This document shows positions 1 to 11,511 of a stretch of DNA of 64,000 bases, piece after piece. Positions within the stretch are counted from its first letter, which is position 1. Every line of letters begins with the position of its first letter. Source of the DNA: Fistulifera solaris. Its lineage: Eukaryota; Bacillariophyta; Bacillariophyceae; Naviculales; Stauroneidaceae. A model generated the notes under the pieces. That model was not told where the DNA came from and did no database searches. It saw only the letters and a program-made list of their open reading frames with translations. The position numbers were made by a program, and so were the translations under genes. The stretch is from positions 434,001 to 498,000 of the forward strand of contig AP026136.1 of NCBI GenBank assembly GCA_030295235.1, written 5' to 3'.

Positions 1-186
1 AGCAGCGTACGTGAGGCAAGAATGCATAAGCACCTTCACAAAATTTCTACAAATTATTACAAGACCTCATAAACAAAGGGTATCACACATTAATTGTCTT
101 TCTTGTCATCTTCCTCGTAGCTTACAAATAACGGTACACTGTCTTCCAATTGAAACGCTTTCCGACTCGAGTTTCGCACCACAACA

Positions 187-723
187 ATGTTCCGCCCTCA
201 CAAGACACACGTGAGGCGAAGGATGGAAGACGTCGAATACTGGCGCAAACGCGCGGGTTGGTTTGATGATGATACCTCGATGCAGAGCTACAACAACGGT
301 GTATACGATGCCTATTATCAAGCGGACGACGATGGATCGCACAAAAATAGGAACGCCCACAATGCAAAGAAGGCCGCAAAAGCTGCGAGAGCCGAGAAGA
401 TGAAGAAGGCTGTCAAAGTATTGACCGTATTGATTTCGGTCGTTCTCATACTTTTCATGTTCAGGCTGATTTGTCGGCGAATGGCAGATGCTACAAAAGA
501 CAAAAAGAAAAAAACTGATAGCAAATCTACGGATGGCAGTAAGCCACGAAGCAGAAGTCGTTCGCGCTCGAGGAAAGGAGAATATGATCTATTGCAAGAC
601 GACAAAAGTGAGTCGCGAGGTAAGCGGAGCAGAAGCAAGAGTCGAACAAAAACTAGAAGCCGTAGTAGAACACGGACGCGTTCGACCTCTCGGTCTCGTA
701 AAGAGAAACCTATCGTAGTATGA
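187..723 (+). CDS. Small single-pass membrane protein with RS-rich tail
   Basis: The predicted protein has 178 residues and no family I recognise. What can be seen is a charged N-terminal third, an Ala/Lys-rich stretch, one hydrophobic segment at about residues 77-96 (VKVLTVLISVVLILFMF core), then a strongly basic tail full of Arg-Ser dipeptides (repeated SRSRSR and RTRTRS) to the C-terminus. The ATG at 187 is the first in frame and gives the whole protein. The RS tail resembles SR splicing factors, but there is no RNA-recognition motif and the membrane segment argues against that role. It converges with the aminotransferase gene downstream. Function unknown; the gene call rests on uninterrupted frame and composition. 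Confidence 0.65.
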   Translation: MFRPHKTHVRRRMEDVEYWRKRAGWFDDDTSMQSYNNGVYDAYYQADDDGSHKNRNAHNAKKAAKAARAEKMKKAVKVLTVLISVVLILFMFRLICRRMADATKDKKKKTDSKSTDGSKPRSRSRSRSRKGEYDLLQDDKSESRGKRSRSKSRTKTRSRSRTRTRSTSRSRKEKPIVV

Positions 724-928
724 TCAAACGAAAACCAAGCGAATCCCCTCAACAATCATCAGATCCATGCAACGACTCAATTTCAACTCTATTCACATTC
801 ATTATAAATGATTACTTAGGCCTGTGTTGCTATTGAGCTATCGCTAAGCTGTGAATCTTTCGAGGGTTACAGCAAGACGAAAACTAGTAAGGAAATATTC
901 GTATTACACTTAAATGTTCGATTATGGT

Positions 929-2217
929 TTACGCTTTAACTTGGTGATAAGCCCAATTGAGCCAAGGCATTAAGGCTTCCACATCTGCTTGCTCAACGGT
1001 AGAACCACACCAGATACGAATAGAAGGTGGCGCGTCACGGTAACCTCCGATGTCCAACGCCACTCCCTCTTTCTCGAGAAGTGAAACAAACGCTTTGATT
1101 TGTTCAGCGGTGAGATCGAGAGTACAGCACACCGAAGTAGACGAGCGGATAGCGGGGTCCTTTGCGAGGAAATCAATCCAATCGTTTTCCGCGACAAACT
1201 TTTCAATCACGGCAAGATTGTTCAAACTGAGCTTCTTCAATCCAGGCACGCCACCGATGGAGTCAGCCCACTGCAGGGCGTCGATGTAATCTTCAACAGC
1301 CAACATACTAGGGGTGTTGATAGTAGAGCCTTTGAAAATGGAGGTGTCAACCTTTCCTTTCTTCGTCATACGGAAAATCTTGGGAAGAGGACGGTTTTCG
1401 GGAACATATGTTTCCAAACGTTCGACGGCGCGCGGGCTGAGAATGAGCACACCATGGCCACCTTCTCCACCAAGGACCTTTTGCCAAGAATACGTAGTGA
1501 CATCGAGTTTCTCCCAAGGCATATCCATCGCAAAGCAAGCTGACGTTGCGTCACAGAGGGTCAAACCCGTACGGTCGTCAGAGATAAAGTCACATCCGTC
1601 AGGAACTCGAACGCCCGAAGTTGTTCCGTTGAAAGTAAAGCAAATATCATGGTCGGGGTTTGTCTTAGAAAGATCAGGGAGCTCACCATAGTCAGCCGAG
1701 AACTCGTTGACTTCTACCAAGTCTTTCAGCTTCAAATGAGAGACGGCATCCCCGTACCATCCCTTGCCAAAAGATTCCCAGTAGCAAATATCCACATTTC
1801 GAGCTCCTAGCATGTTCCACATTGCCATTTCGTAAGCGCCAGTGTCAGAGGCAGGTACGATTCCGAGCAGGTAGTCATCAGGGAGACCCAAGATGCGCTT
1901 TGACTCGTCAATAGCCAGTGCGAGACGCTCTTTCCCGATTTTTGAGCGATGACTTCGACCCAGGATTCGTTTATCGAGAGCATCGACGTTGTAACCGGGT
2001 CTTTTCTTGCACGGTCCCGACGAAAACTCAGGGTTGGCAGGCTAAGAGAGCAGGCGACAATTCAAATTAGATATGGTCACAAGATCCGAACCAATCGGCG
2101 GAAACGCACCTTGGCGGCAGGAGGAGCCATGCTCATCATCCGAACCGACACTCGAGGCATGAATGTTGGCTGCTTGTGAGCAAAAGCCAAGAAGCGTGAG
2201 GAAGTTAAGCGCAACAT
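929..2217 (-). CDS. serC: Phosphoserine aminotransferase, one intron
   Basis: This is a PLP enzyme of the phosphorylated serine pathway that makes 3-phosphoserine from 3-phosphohydroxypyruvate and glutamate. Two exons, 2217-2110 and 2041-929, are joined across a 68-bp GT..AG intron in phase 0, giving 406 residues. Exon 2 opens with the family hallmark [12 protein letters not shown], continues with GRSHRS and [10 protein letters not shown], and carries the PLP lysine in [15 protein letters not shown] at about residue 224. The GRSHRS/ASDTGA pattern fits the longer PSAT branch found in alpha-proteobacteria and Methanosarcina rather than the E. coli type (family knowledge). Exon 1 encodes about 36 residues rich in Arg, Ser and hydrophobics with no acidic residue, a likely mitochondrial presequence ([12 protein letters not shown] start). 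The frame is intact. Confidence 0.93.
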
Positions 2218-3787
2218 AGTAACTTTCTATTTTAGCTCAATCGAAGAGAATTGTGACCAGTTGGGTGTTAGATGTCCGACGTAATTGATGGGCGAAAGCG
2301 AAAAAGCGATGGATGGAGTGACGAGCCGCGGTTATCGCGAAGGTTTCCAACAGACGTGCAAATTCGCTGTGAACGTGCGGGAGGGATCGAACGTGCAGTG
2401 TGCAGTCGATCCATCCGACACTTTTGATTGGTCACCCCGTCTGTAAGACGCTCGCTTTCGTCGGGTCTTAGCCAACCAACCAACAACAAGTACCGTACCC
2501 GTACCGTACCGTATATCGTACTCCGTCCTCGTCTCTTTGTACTCCGTGCTCCTTACTATTCGTATTTGCAGTTGGTGCTACTGACTATTGCGTACTGCTC
2601 AGGGATTACGGTATAAAGCGCTCTAATTAACAAACAGCCACCGGACCGTTGGGGGTCTAAGTATCACTATTTGTTCAGTCGGTCGTGCGTCGTGCGTATC
2701 TCTTTTTCTTTTTCTCACCACAAAAGCTTGTACTCTAGTATGAAGTGTAGGGAGTTGCATCGTACCGCACTGAAAATGAAGGGTTTCCGCGTTTCCGTAT
2801 CTTTTCCCTTTTCATGTGCCAAAAGCCACGGACCACGGATCCATGATTTTCTTACAAAGAAAATTTCTTGAAGCAAGCGAATCCAACAGCACGTTCTTCC
2901 CTTTTATTTGTCGTCGCATCTCATTCCCTCACTTGCGCTACTTCACTTAGAAAAGGTCAGTTTCACGAGCAATTGTTGAAATGGATACGAATAATTCGGC
3001 AAAGTGTACACATCGTTTGTTTTTTCGAGGGTGTTAGCACGAATGTGAAAGAGTGAGGCGGCTTTCACTTGTCAATTACAATCGTAGAAGTAAAAAAACT
3101 GTTGAGAGTGCTGAGTATTCTATCCTCATCCAGACCTCTCATTGTCGTCGCTTTTCCAATCATACCAATCCCCGGTTGTTGGTCGTTGATCGTGATTCAT
3201 TCATCCTTCAACAAGGCTTTCGCTTTCAGCTTTCAGCATCTTCCAACACTTCCAACTTCCGGTTGATGGAATTACGTCATCTGATCGGAATGCGCTGTCC
3301 CCAAGTCGTCTTGCTGGTACAAAAAATAGATACTTCAAGTCTCGGTTTCGGATATTCCATTTTTGACTTCATCGCTTTCGTCAGCATGTGGACAGGATGT
3401 CCTACAGAGAGACAGAAAGTTCCTGGTCCCAACAAGACTTCTTTCGAATTGTCTTTTCCGAGATTTTCGATGTTCTGTTCTTTGCTCTTCGTCCATGCAC
3501 GTCATTTGTTGGTGTCTGTCGTTGTTTCTTTTTGACGTATAGTATACTCATCCCGAATCTGTTTCTACTGTTTGACTCTGACTGCTGATGTCTCACATCT
3601 ACATCAACCTTCGATCAGTCTGGCGCGACTGTATCCGCGGGCAATTCGGCCAAAAACATCGAACGAAAGGATCGGAAATTCTTTTCACAAACCAAAAGTG
3701 ATCTTTGGCAAAAAAAATTAATCAATTGGGGCTTCATAAAGTAATTTGAGCGTCAATTACAATTGCGCAAGATAGAAGAAAACGATC
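2218..3787. other. Gene-poor stretch
   Basis: About 1.57 kb between the aminotransferase start and the kinase start. I see no convincing gene. The open frames here are T-rich and lack domain signal. Around 2489-2547 there is a run of GTACC/CCGTAC words followed by two TACTCCGT words, motifs that recur in other intergenic regions of this window. The stretch presumably holds both upstream promoters. Confidence 0.5.
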
Positions 3788-5289
3788 ATGCATGCTGCCG
3801 CAACGAAGCGACGATCGAGCTTAAAGCCTAGCTCGATTCATCGCAGCGGACACTCTCCTATGGATCTGTCAGGGACATTATCCTTTCGAGAAACTGTCTC
3901 AAAGGAGCTGGAAATCAGAAACAGCCTTGAATCTTCAGAAGTTCTTATTGGTTCGGTAGCTGAAGTGTTTTGTGTGGAGCATGAAAGATTGAACGAAACC
4001 CTGAATGTGACATCTGTTGAAGATACGATTTCATCTGTCCGAAAACGAAAGAGGATTGCGAGTCCTCATTTGAGTCTTTCTCTCTTTCGACGACCTGAAA
4101 ACACAGTTCGCTTGACAAAGTGCGATCTGTCGAGGAAGCTGGAGGTCGAGTATGATTGCCAAGGAAAATACTGCCGTGTTCTAGGACATGGAGCGTTTTC
4201 TACCGTCAGATCGGCTATCAGAAGACTAGATGGGATGAAGGTGGCAATCAAGAGTATTTCGAAACATGATGCGCTGAAAGCTAGGAGACTTCGTATCAGT
4301 GGAAGGACTTATGTAGAGGAGTGGGAGATATTAAAGCAGCTCAGTGAAAACCAACATGTCGTTTCGCTTCTGGACATTTTTGAAACAAGTGAAGAGATTC
4401 AGCTTGTTCTTGAATATTGTCCCGGCGGTGAACTTTTGACGCAATCCAAAGGAAGCAAAGTATGACATTGACAAAACATCAATACAAAGAAGAAGACGCT
4501 TCTTTGATTACTCAGCAAGTTCTACACGCACTTCAGGATATCCATAAGCGGGGGATCGCTCACAAAGACATTAAACCGGAAAATATTTTACTATTCAGTA
4601 CAGAGGAAAGTCGCTCAATTCATGTGAAACTCTGTGACTTTGAGATGGCGCGAGTGATTTGTCAAGATGGCGATGACAATCTATCCTGCGACGGAGATGC
4701 TTCTCCAGCCACTCCAAGTCGAACGCAGTCGTTTCAGTTGTTTGCATCGGACTATTACACAGCTCCCGAGTTACAACTAGGTTGTGGTCTGTACGATACG
4801 TCCGTGGATATGTTTTCTCTTGGTGTTACAGTTTACATTCTGCTCTGTGGATTTCCACCTGTCTTTGAAGGTAATGATTCTGACTGTGTGACCTTTCCTT
4901 CACTATACTGGAAGAACATTTCCGTGGAAGCCAAAGATTTCGTACGAAGCTTGCTTGCGTTTGAACCAGCGTACCGCATCAGCGCGGAACGAGCTATGAA
5001 GCATCCCTGGATTCGGAATAGCGATCGCTCTTCTGGAGTTCTTACTATAGCAGGCTTGACGACAGATGATATGCGCATGGCCTTGCTCAAGCAACGACTG
5101 TACCAGTGCCTCAAGCACCCAAAGTCTGAGTCTCTCGGACGAAGTCGCGGCAAAGACAAATATAGACAGCATCGAAAGCGGCCTCGAAGAGCTACAGTCA
5201 TACGAGTGAGTTTGGCCGAACTATGCGCAACAGGTGTGACAGCCGCGCCGTCAGTCGGAGCGATTGCTTCTTCGTCCATCGTAGAATGA
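3788..5289 (+). CDS. CAMK-like Ser/Thr protein kinase with DFE motif, frame break
   Basis: This encodes about 500 residues: a 115-residue low-complexity N-terminus, then a protein kinase domain. The glycine loop GHGAFSTV, the ATP lysine in VAIKSI (about residue 155), an alpha-C glutamate in EEWEIL, the catalytic loop HKDIKPENIL (Asp codon at 4567), YYTAPE and a subdomain XI arginine are all visible. The Mg-binding DFG is DFE (GAG at 4642-4644), so the glycine is lost while the Asp is kept. The reading frame changes at the T4 run 4434-4437. Restoring one T gives GGELFDAIQRKQS followed directly by the second half, exactly what kinases of this class show there. Domain layout and the YxAPE spacing fit the CAMK group. 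Substrate unknown. Confidence 0.85.
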
Positions 5290-5542
5290 AGACTATGTAA
5301 AAATGATGATATTAGATAACTATTGTCGAATCATTGCTTTCATCTACGTATAGTGGTAGTAACCTTAGTCAAGAAGTTCAAATGCAGCAGTATCAATAAT
5401 CAGTTCGCAACCGAATACTGGTACGACATTGAGTCAAACTGGTCATTGCGGCGGTCACGAAACACGAAATGATTGAGAACGCGTTGAACCACGCAAAATC
5501 ACAATGCCGCCTGAACAGCTCAACACTTGGCAGTAAGTCACC

Positions 5543-7317
5543 ATGGCCCCTAAGGTTGTCGATTCTACGACAGGAATCACCACAGCTGTGGATAGCAGTG
5601 CAGTTGCCGGGACGCCGGTCCCTCCAGCGGAAGGGGGGAATGGGAAAATCTTTGTATCGGTGGTCAGCTATCGAGGTACGAATGAACAAAGTCCAAAGAT
5701 GCCGCACTAAAACCATTTTCTCTGACTCTTTATTATTCGTCAGACGGGGAACGGTGCGGAGAAACGTTGAAATCAATATTCGAAAATGCCAAGGATCCTA
5801 ACCGTGTTGTGATAGGTTTGATCGAACAAAATGAGGCTCAAGATAAGTTTTGTTTGGAGGAATACTGCAAAGCATATGGTGCGTATCTGATGAGGAACAT
5901 GACTTTATGCAACAGGCAATCTGATTCACTTTTCTCGTTTGTCTATAGGTGTCACCACCATAGATCGTAGGAATATACGGGAAGGGATGACCAAAGTTGT
6001 CGCGAATCCAGAGGAGCTCAAAAAGTGTCCGCATGCCGATCAAGTCAAATACGGTGCGATATTTCACATTAATGCGAAGGGACCGATTTTTGCTCGTAGT
6101 TTGACTCGCAAAATTCTCGGAAACGAAGAATTCTGCATGCAAGTCGATGCTCACACATCGTTCGCGAAGCATTGGGATGAAATGGTATTAGAAGAGTGGC
6201 ACAACACAGAAAACGAGTTTGGTGTGATCACATCCGTACCACCGGCGAAAAGCGAGCAAGAAAGCTATATCGTCGGTGGAAGTAAAGGAACCGGGTTCCT
6301 AGACAGTGTAAGATCGATTTCCGTGAGAATCATTTTCCTGTAAGTGTTTTTGTTTGTATTATCTCAAGATTATTGCAAGTGCGAGATTTGCTGATAACAT
6401 TTTCATTGGAACAGGATTTTGAAACACCCGCGGACGGATATGCAGAAGATTTGGTAAAGCCTCTCCTGTCACATGGCTGGTCAGCGGCTTTTTCCTTTGC
6501 CAAATGTCATCTGGAAGAAAGTGCTCCTTACGATCCGTTCCTTCATTATGCCCTGCCGATTGAACAGTTTTCTAGATATGTTCGCTTCTGGACGCGAGGG
6601 TAAGCCTTTTTTGCGTAGTAAAGTGTTGATTTGTTCTCCCTTTCTTTTGCTCACAAACTTTGCGCAAGTTATGATACCTATACGCCAACTCGTAATATAG
6701 TATTTCACGACTATGGACCACAGCCAAATGGTCATGGCAATAATGAATGGTTCAAACGACAGCGAGACCGATTTCGCAAAGCTTCGATACAGCGAGTTCA
6801 AACAGCACTACAAATTGAAGGAGGTGAGACGGAAGAGAAGGCACAAGCCAATTTGGGCATCTATGGACTTGGCAAGCGACGAACACTACAACAGTTCCAA
6901 AAATTCGCCAATATGGACTTTAAAACACTGAAAGGAAATTCAGGGCCGAATCAACGATGCAGTGGAGCTCAATGGGTCCCCTATGATGCGAGCATTTCAC
7001 CTGTCGACAATTTATTTGACAATCCGGACAATTTAGACCCGCAACCCGAATTTCCTCTACGGTCTGAAATGGTGTTCTATGAACAAGTTGTTTTAAAATC
7101 GCCTCATGCGGCCTATACTCTTCCTCGGACGGAATATCATCATGTTTCAGCTCCTGTCAATGATACGCTGTCCTCGCTACCGTCGTTACCGGTGCTTTTT
7201 TATTCTCTGGGTTTTGGGATTAGTGTTCTGGTGCCTGTTTTGCATGAAACCGTCAAACAGAAAACCACGGCCGAAGAAAAAGAAATCTTTGGATCTTGTA
7301 GAGTCTGCTGCTTATAA
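5543..7317 (+). CDS. GlcNAc-type glycosyltransferase, five exons, frame break
   Basis: This resembles the glycosyltransferase (GlcNAc) family typified by the Dictyostelium Skp1-hydroxyproline GlcNAc transferase. Exons 5543-5675, 5744-5878, 5949-6339, 6415-6599 and 6669-7317 are joined by four GT..AG introns of 68-75 bp. Family blocks are seen in order: VSVVSYRDGERCGETL, QNEAQDKFCLEEYC, a QVDAHTSFAKHWD block with the DxH-type metal motif, ITSVPP, and YALPIEQFSRYVRFWTRGYD running across the last intron to TPTRNIVFHDYG. The frame changes at the GGG at 6293-6295; one more G restores the reading to CKIDFREN. A hydrophobic segment lies near the C-terminus, but two frames are open there and differ by the T6 run near 7196-7201; the alternative would end at 7327 with a Lys-rich tail. 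No N-terminal signal is seen. The acceptor protein is unknown. Confidence 0.85.
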
Positions 7318-7664
7318 AGACGTTTGAAAGACAAGGTAACTCAACTGTGGAATAGGTCGTACAGAGTGAACTACTATTGATTAGGATGCCACTGTTAATG
7401 AACTTACTATTTATCGTGATCAATATTTCTCATGTCGAGCTTGTGAAGGGTTTGCAAATTACCACTCTAACACGAAGTCATTTTGAGGAGTCACGGCTGC
7501 TACCCAACTTTAAATTACAACGAAACCACATCCTCCCTCCAAGATGAAAAGGATGTTCATAAGGTAATTCTGTCAAATCACTTCCACTCAGCAGCCTTGT
7601 AAATGACATCAGAAAACGTACAAGACGAAATCGATTTGAGAGTTAAACGGTGGGATTCGTCCGT

Positions 7665-8420
7665 TCAGGGCGTCCTTGACGACATTGTGGGTTCCGATTG
7701 CTTTTGCGGTCCTCCTCCTGATCTGCGATAAATGAAACCTTGCGTAGTGTTCTTGATGGCCACACGATTGGCAGGGTTGTCCAGATACGTCAATATGGAG
7801 CTTTTGACAACATGATCCAACCTTGTCTGCTGCGACGGTATCAACGATAGCACGGATGACAGAGCCAGTGGAAAAATCGGTCCCATGGGCAATCCGACGA
7901 TTAGAGGCAATATCGCATTCTGCATCGCTTCCGACGGCAAGAAATCGACCGCGAGCTTGGAAAACTGAACATGTCCCAAGGCAGTGGGGTCGTACGGAAT
8001 ATCCGCAACCAAGATGTTTCGATGCCATATGGGTCGTTCTCGCTCTTTTTCACGTTCTGATTTCCTCCAGTTAGCATATTCTGTTCCAGCGAGATAATTA
8101 TCACGCTGCCATTGAATCGCTTTATATGCAGATTGAAACAGTTTCGTTTTTCGAATCATGTTCGGTTCTGTGGGTATGTGATCGTCAATGCGTATTGCTG
8201 CCATAACTTGGTCCGCATAGCCGCCTTCGTTCTCTTTCTCGGGTTCTTTTGGATTGACGTTCTCTTCTTTACTATCGGCGGGAGCTATTCCGTAGAATAT
8301 TGAATTAAGTAGACCTCTTACATGCTCAATAGCTGGATTGTCTTGCTGTTCAGAATGCTTCTGGTTTTTTGAAGGTTCCTGATCCACCTGGGAGCGAGAA
8401 CTTTCTCCGTTTCGACCCAT
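7665..8420 (-). CDS. Hypothetical protein, 251 residues
   Basis: An intact frame from ATG at 8420. The N-terminal 65 residues are polar and disordered-looking. The middle is charged (QWQRDNYLAGTEYANWR, then KSEREKERERPIWH). A hydrophobic stretch of about 30 residues rich in Leu, Pro and Ile (LPLIVGLPMGPIFPLAL) lies near residue 180, possibly membrane-associated. The tail is Ser/Gly-rich. I recognise no family. It is divergent from the TPR gene at 8876, and the spacer between them contains a TACGGAGTA word at 8561. Confidence 0.65.
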   Translation of the reverse strand: MGRNGESSRSQVDQEPSKNQKHSEQQDNPAIEHVRGLLNSIFYGIAPADSKEENVNPKEPEKENEGGYADQVMAAIRIDDHIPTEPNMIRKTKLFQSAYKAIQWQRDNYLAGTEYANWRKSEREKERERPIWHRNILVADIPYDPTALGHVQFSKLAVDFLPSEAMQNAILPLIVGLPMGPIFPLALSSVLSLIPSQQTRLDHVVKSSILTYLDNPANRVAIKNTTQGFIYRRSGGGPQKQSEPTMSSRTP

Positions 8421-8875
8421 AACTTAGGCATCTAAATAAGCGACAAATGTGGAGGCACTCGTCCAAGCTATAGGGGTATATCTGATAATATGATGTTGAT
8501 CCTATGATCTCAAAGCTTCTCACCTAACAAAAATCCTTGACAAAATCGCCTTCCCTTTATTACGGAGTAATTTTGTTCTTTCCATTGCCACTAAGGTTTA
8601 GGATAGGATAAAATTAATTCAGCTGAACCGGTACTGGAAATAAATCTTCGATTATTCTCAAAACGTCTACCTCGAAAGTGGTGGCGTCACATGATGAACT
8701 TTTCGCGCCATTTTTTCCCACGACGTATCGACGCCGTATGCCGTGACATTCATTCGCCGCATCCATCAAGGATCGGGCATGACATCGACGAAATCGTTCT
8801 CGCTGTCACAAGATAAAAATACCTTAAGTGAAACTATCTTGCTTTCCTATTTCTTTGATCAAAGACGAGAGAAGA

Positions 8876-10065
8876 ATGCGGAAGAAGAACCGGACGTCAA
8901 GAATAGGGTTCATCTCCGCTCTTACACTTCTTTTTCATTGTGATGGATTCACTGCACGCGTTTCACCTTGGAGTTTGGTGAAGGAAAGGAGCGCTTTGAG
9001 TCTTTTTCGACAAGCTACTTCTGATAATGATGTTGTGGTAAGCGAATTATTCTTGTTGGGATTCTCCATCAAATTCTAATTTCCACTTTATGCCTTCAAG
9101 GAATGGAATGTTTATGTGGATCAATCCAAAGCCTCCTTAGAGAAACGCGCCAACACGGCGCTAGACGCATTCTAGCTTTAGCTCCCTCGTCGGTGGCAGT
9201 GACACCAGCGGTCTTTAAAAGTAAAGCCAAGGGAGGAATGATACGTTGCATTTCAAGTAAGAAGAACAAATCATTTGAAGTCAGTAATGTTGATTCGGTA
9301 GATAAGGTTTACCGGATACTGACCAAGCACATGGAGTTGGTAGGTATTTCTACTCACAGATCTCACTAGCGTATGAATTGTATAAGCTGACGCATGTTTC
9401 GGTTGCAGAAAGTCAGCACAAAAGTGTGCGATTGCCTCAAATGGAAATACAAAGGAAATGGCCACCTAGAAGCAGGACAAATTGATCTCGCTATTGATGC
9501 GTACGACAAAGCAATCGAAACGGAAGTTGGTCAGCAAGAAGGCATTGTTCTGTTAATGCGATCAACAGCTTATTTACAAAGAGCCATATCGCATAGAACG
9601 ACTTTGAAGGAGATTGTGAATGAGCTAATCGGGATGGTTCCATCGGCTCTCCCTTTTGTTTTTGATGAGGCCATCCGGCATCCCAGTCTTGCCAATGCCA
9701 TATTTCGAAAATTTGTCGAGCACACGGAGCGACAAGACAAACATTTTCGAAAAACACAATACCGACATGGGCTCTATCAGTACGCCTTACTCAAAGCAGC
9801 GCAAGATGCCATCCGCGCCACTCAATTACTGCCTTACTATGAAGTAGCCTGGTTACGGGCCGGTGAGATTCTCTCAGAGCTTTGGCGGCTGAAAGAGAGC
9901 GCACAGTATTACGAAAATGCTATCGAGCTCGATTCGTCGTTGGAGTCCTCACTCCGACCTGTGATTGAACGGCTTCGTCTTCGACAAGAGCTGCTGGACA
10001 CGGCTAGAGCGTACGGTTGGACCGAAGATATTCTCCGGTTAGCATTAGACTATCAGCGGGCCTAA
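8876..10065 (+). CDS. Plastid-targeted TPR-like protein, three exons, frame break
   Basis: Exons are 8876-9037, 9101-9339 and 9409-10065, with introns of 63 and 69 bp. The start at 8876 gives a basic N-terminus, a hydrophobic core (ISALTLLFHCDG) and then FTARVSP, a signal peptide plus Phe-led transit start typical of diatom plastid import. The C-terminal half has tetratricopeptide-like helices (KGNGHLEAGQIDLAIDAYDK, ALLKAAQDAIRATQLLPYYE, SAQYYENAIELDSSLE), consistent with a protein-interaction scaffold. Exon 2 changes frame near 9170-9173: the residues before (KASLEKRANTALDAF) and after (LALAPSSVAVTPAVF) join if one base is missing. This break is not in a long homopolymer. Partners are unknown. 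Confidence 0.75.
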
Positions 10066-10229
10066 TCCAGCTGTACTCTACAGTCAATCGACGTTAAATA
10101 TCTTGGAGACGGCATGTGAAACAACGAATCCCATACTACTGAATTCTTTATTCGGCATTATACTATGTATAGTCGTTAGTATCTCGCGTACTACGATTGA
10201 TTAATGATGGAAAAGAGAGGAAAGATGGC

Positions 10230-10976
10230 TTACACTTCTTTGGGGCAGTATAAGTAACTGGCCTTTAATCCATGCAAAGGATGGGACGGATTGGTTTTGA
10301 TCTCATTGAAATCTCTGCAAGTCCAATAATATTCACTGTTGATGTTGCGACAATCATATATTTTGCAAAAGTCGTCATCCGCTGTAGCAAGGTTGCACTC
10401 AACGCCATTGATTTTCAAAACACTAAACTGAGTTTCTGCATCCCAAAAGTAAAGACTTGGATAATCTTTATTGATGCCTTCCACAGCGAAAAGGAAATCG
10501 AATGATTTCTCTTCCACGACATTCCAGGAGCCGCTGTCCGCCCCGCTGGACGTTACTTTAATAAAAGCCTGATTGAGTTGGTAGTACCCTATCCCGTCTT
10601 CATCCTTGCTTGAAGGTAATGATAAGTAATAGGTAGTTTTGCTGCTATCAATGCAGGCGTCTTTACCTTCGAATGCACCGCACCCGCTGCAGCTTTCACA
10701 GGTAATGGTCAGGGAGCCAAAGCACAAGTTACACTCGCACGAGGATCCGAGGGCGGAGGTGATTAGCTGGTGTTCCTCATTGCATACATTTGAACCTTCA
10801 CACGGGTCGGTTGGAGCAGCTGTAGGTGGTGGTGGAACGTCCTCCTCACTGTCACGATCATCATTTCGTCCCAACCAATCACATGCTTCGATCCAGCGTT
10901 CCGGTGACGATGGTTCAGCTTGTACATTGTTTTCAAGCGAGATGAAGGCGACCCATCCCATCCAGAAGGTCTTCAT
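10230..10976 (-). CDS. Secreted cysteine-rich protein
   Basis: An intact 248-residue frame. The N-terminus (MKTFWMGWVAFISLENNVQA) is a plausible signal peptide. It is followed by an acidic, Pro-rich linker (EEDVPPPPTAAPTDPC) and a Cys-rich part with CECNLCFGSLTITCESCSGC, likely disulphide-bonded. The C-terminal half contains aromatic-rich segments (GYYQLNQAFIKV, DYPSLYFWDAETQ) and further paired cysteines. There is no membrane anchor. I do not recognise the family; secreted Cys-rich proteins with PPPPTAAPT-like linkers are common in diatoms. Its upstream region is shared with the deubiquitinase gene and holds three TGACGT-type boxes. Confidence 0.7.
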   Translation of the reverse strand: MKTFWMGWVAFISLENNVQAEPSSPERWIEACDWLGRNDDRDSEEDVPPPPTAAPTDPCEGSNVCNEEHQLITSALGSSCECNLCFGSLTITCESCSGCGAFEGKDACIDSSKTTYYLSLPSSKDEDGIGYYQLNQAFIKVTSSGADSGSWNVVEEKSFDFLFAVEGINKDYPSLYFWDAETQFSVLKINGVECNLATADDDFCKIYDCRNINSEYYWTCRDFNEIKTNPSHPLHGLKASYLYCPKEV

Positions 10977-11361
10977 GATGAAAGTGACCGGCTGTTTGTT
11001 TGTGGCTTTTATGATTTATGATGATGCGAAAGCGGAAAGCGGTAAAGAGTGGGCGGTGGGCGACCAACCGTGACCGGGACTGAATGAATTACTACTTACT
11101 TACATTGAGGGCATCGGTAATCGGTACTGGTAACCATTCTCTCCACACCTAATCGTAGATCGTATGATCGTAGGTAGTCACACCATTTTAACTTTACATA
11201 GTACTCAGTACTCCTTTTAATGAAATGTGACCATTGATGACTGCGATTGTGACTATGACCTGTGACCCATGCAGAAAACACTTACTAACTACTAACAGTA
11301 CTGCGTACTGCGCACTGCACTCGCTCGCGCTTTTTCCGTTCAAATTTGATTAGTTACGCAT

Positions 11362-11450
11362 ACGTCATGAACGAACCTTATTTACAAGGTAAATTTCTAA
11401 GTAACTCAACGAAGACGTTTTTATGACGTTATGACGTAGCAACAGCCAAT
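11362..11450. promoter_or_regulatory. Three TGACGT/ACGTCA boxes and a CCAAT box
   Basis: ACGTCA at 11362-11367 and TGACGT at 11424-11429 and 11432-11437, followed by CCAAT at 11446-11450, in the spacer between two divergent genes. TGACGT is the core bound by bZIP/ATF factors, and the same core is described as a CO2/cAMP-responsive element in P. tricornutum carbonic anhydrase promoters (established knowledge). Whether these copies work is inference. Confidence 0.45.
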
Positions 11451-11511
11451 CAGGACGCGCTCAGGCAAAAACGGTACCCAACACCCAACTGACGGCGGCT
11501 CGGCGGCTCGG

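Noticed and set aside
187-723. SR splicing factor, because of the Arg-Ser tail
   Set aside because: No RNA-recognition motif, and a clear membrane segment precedes the tail.
3053-3535. A 160-residue open frame as a gene
   Set aside because: T-rich, Phe/Ser/Leu composition without any domain or targeting pattern; several competing frames are open over the same bases.
4430-4470. Programmed frameshift or selenocysteine TGA in the kinase
   Set aside because: The same kind of one-base break in a short run occurs in many unrelated genes here, so a common technical cause is more economical.
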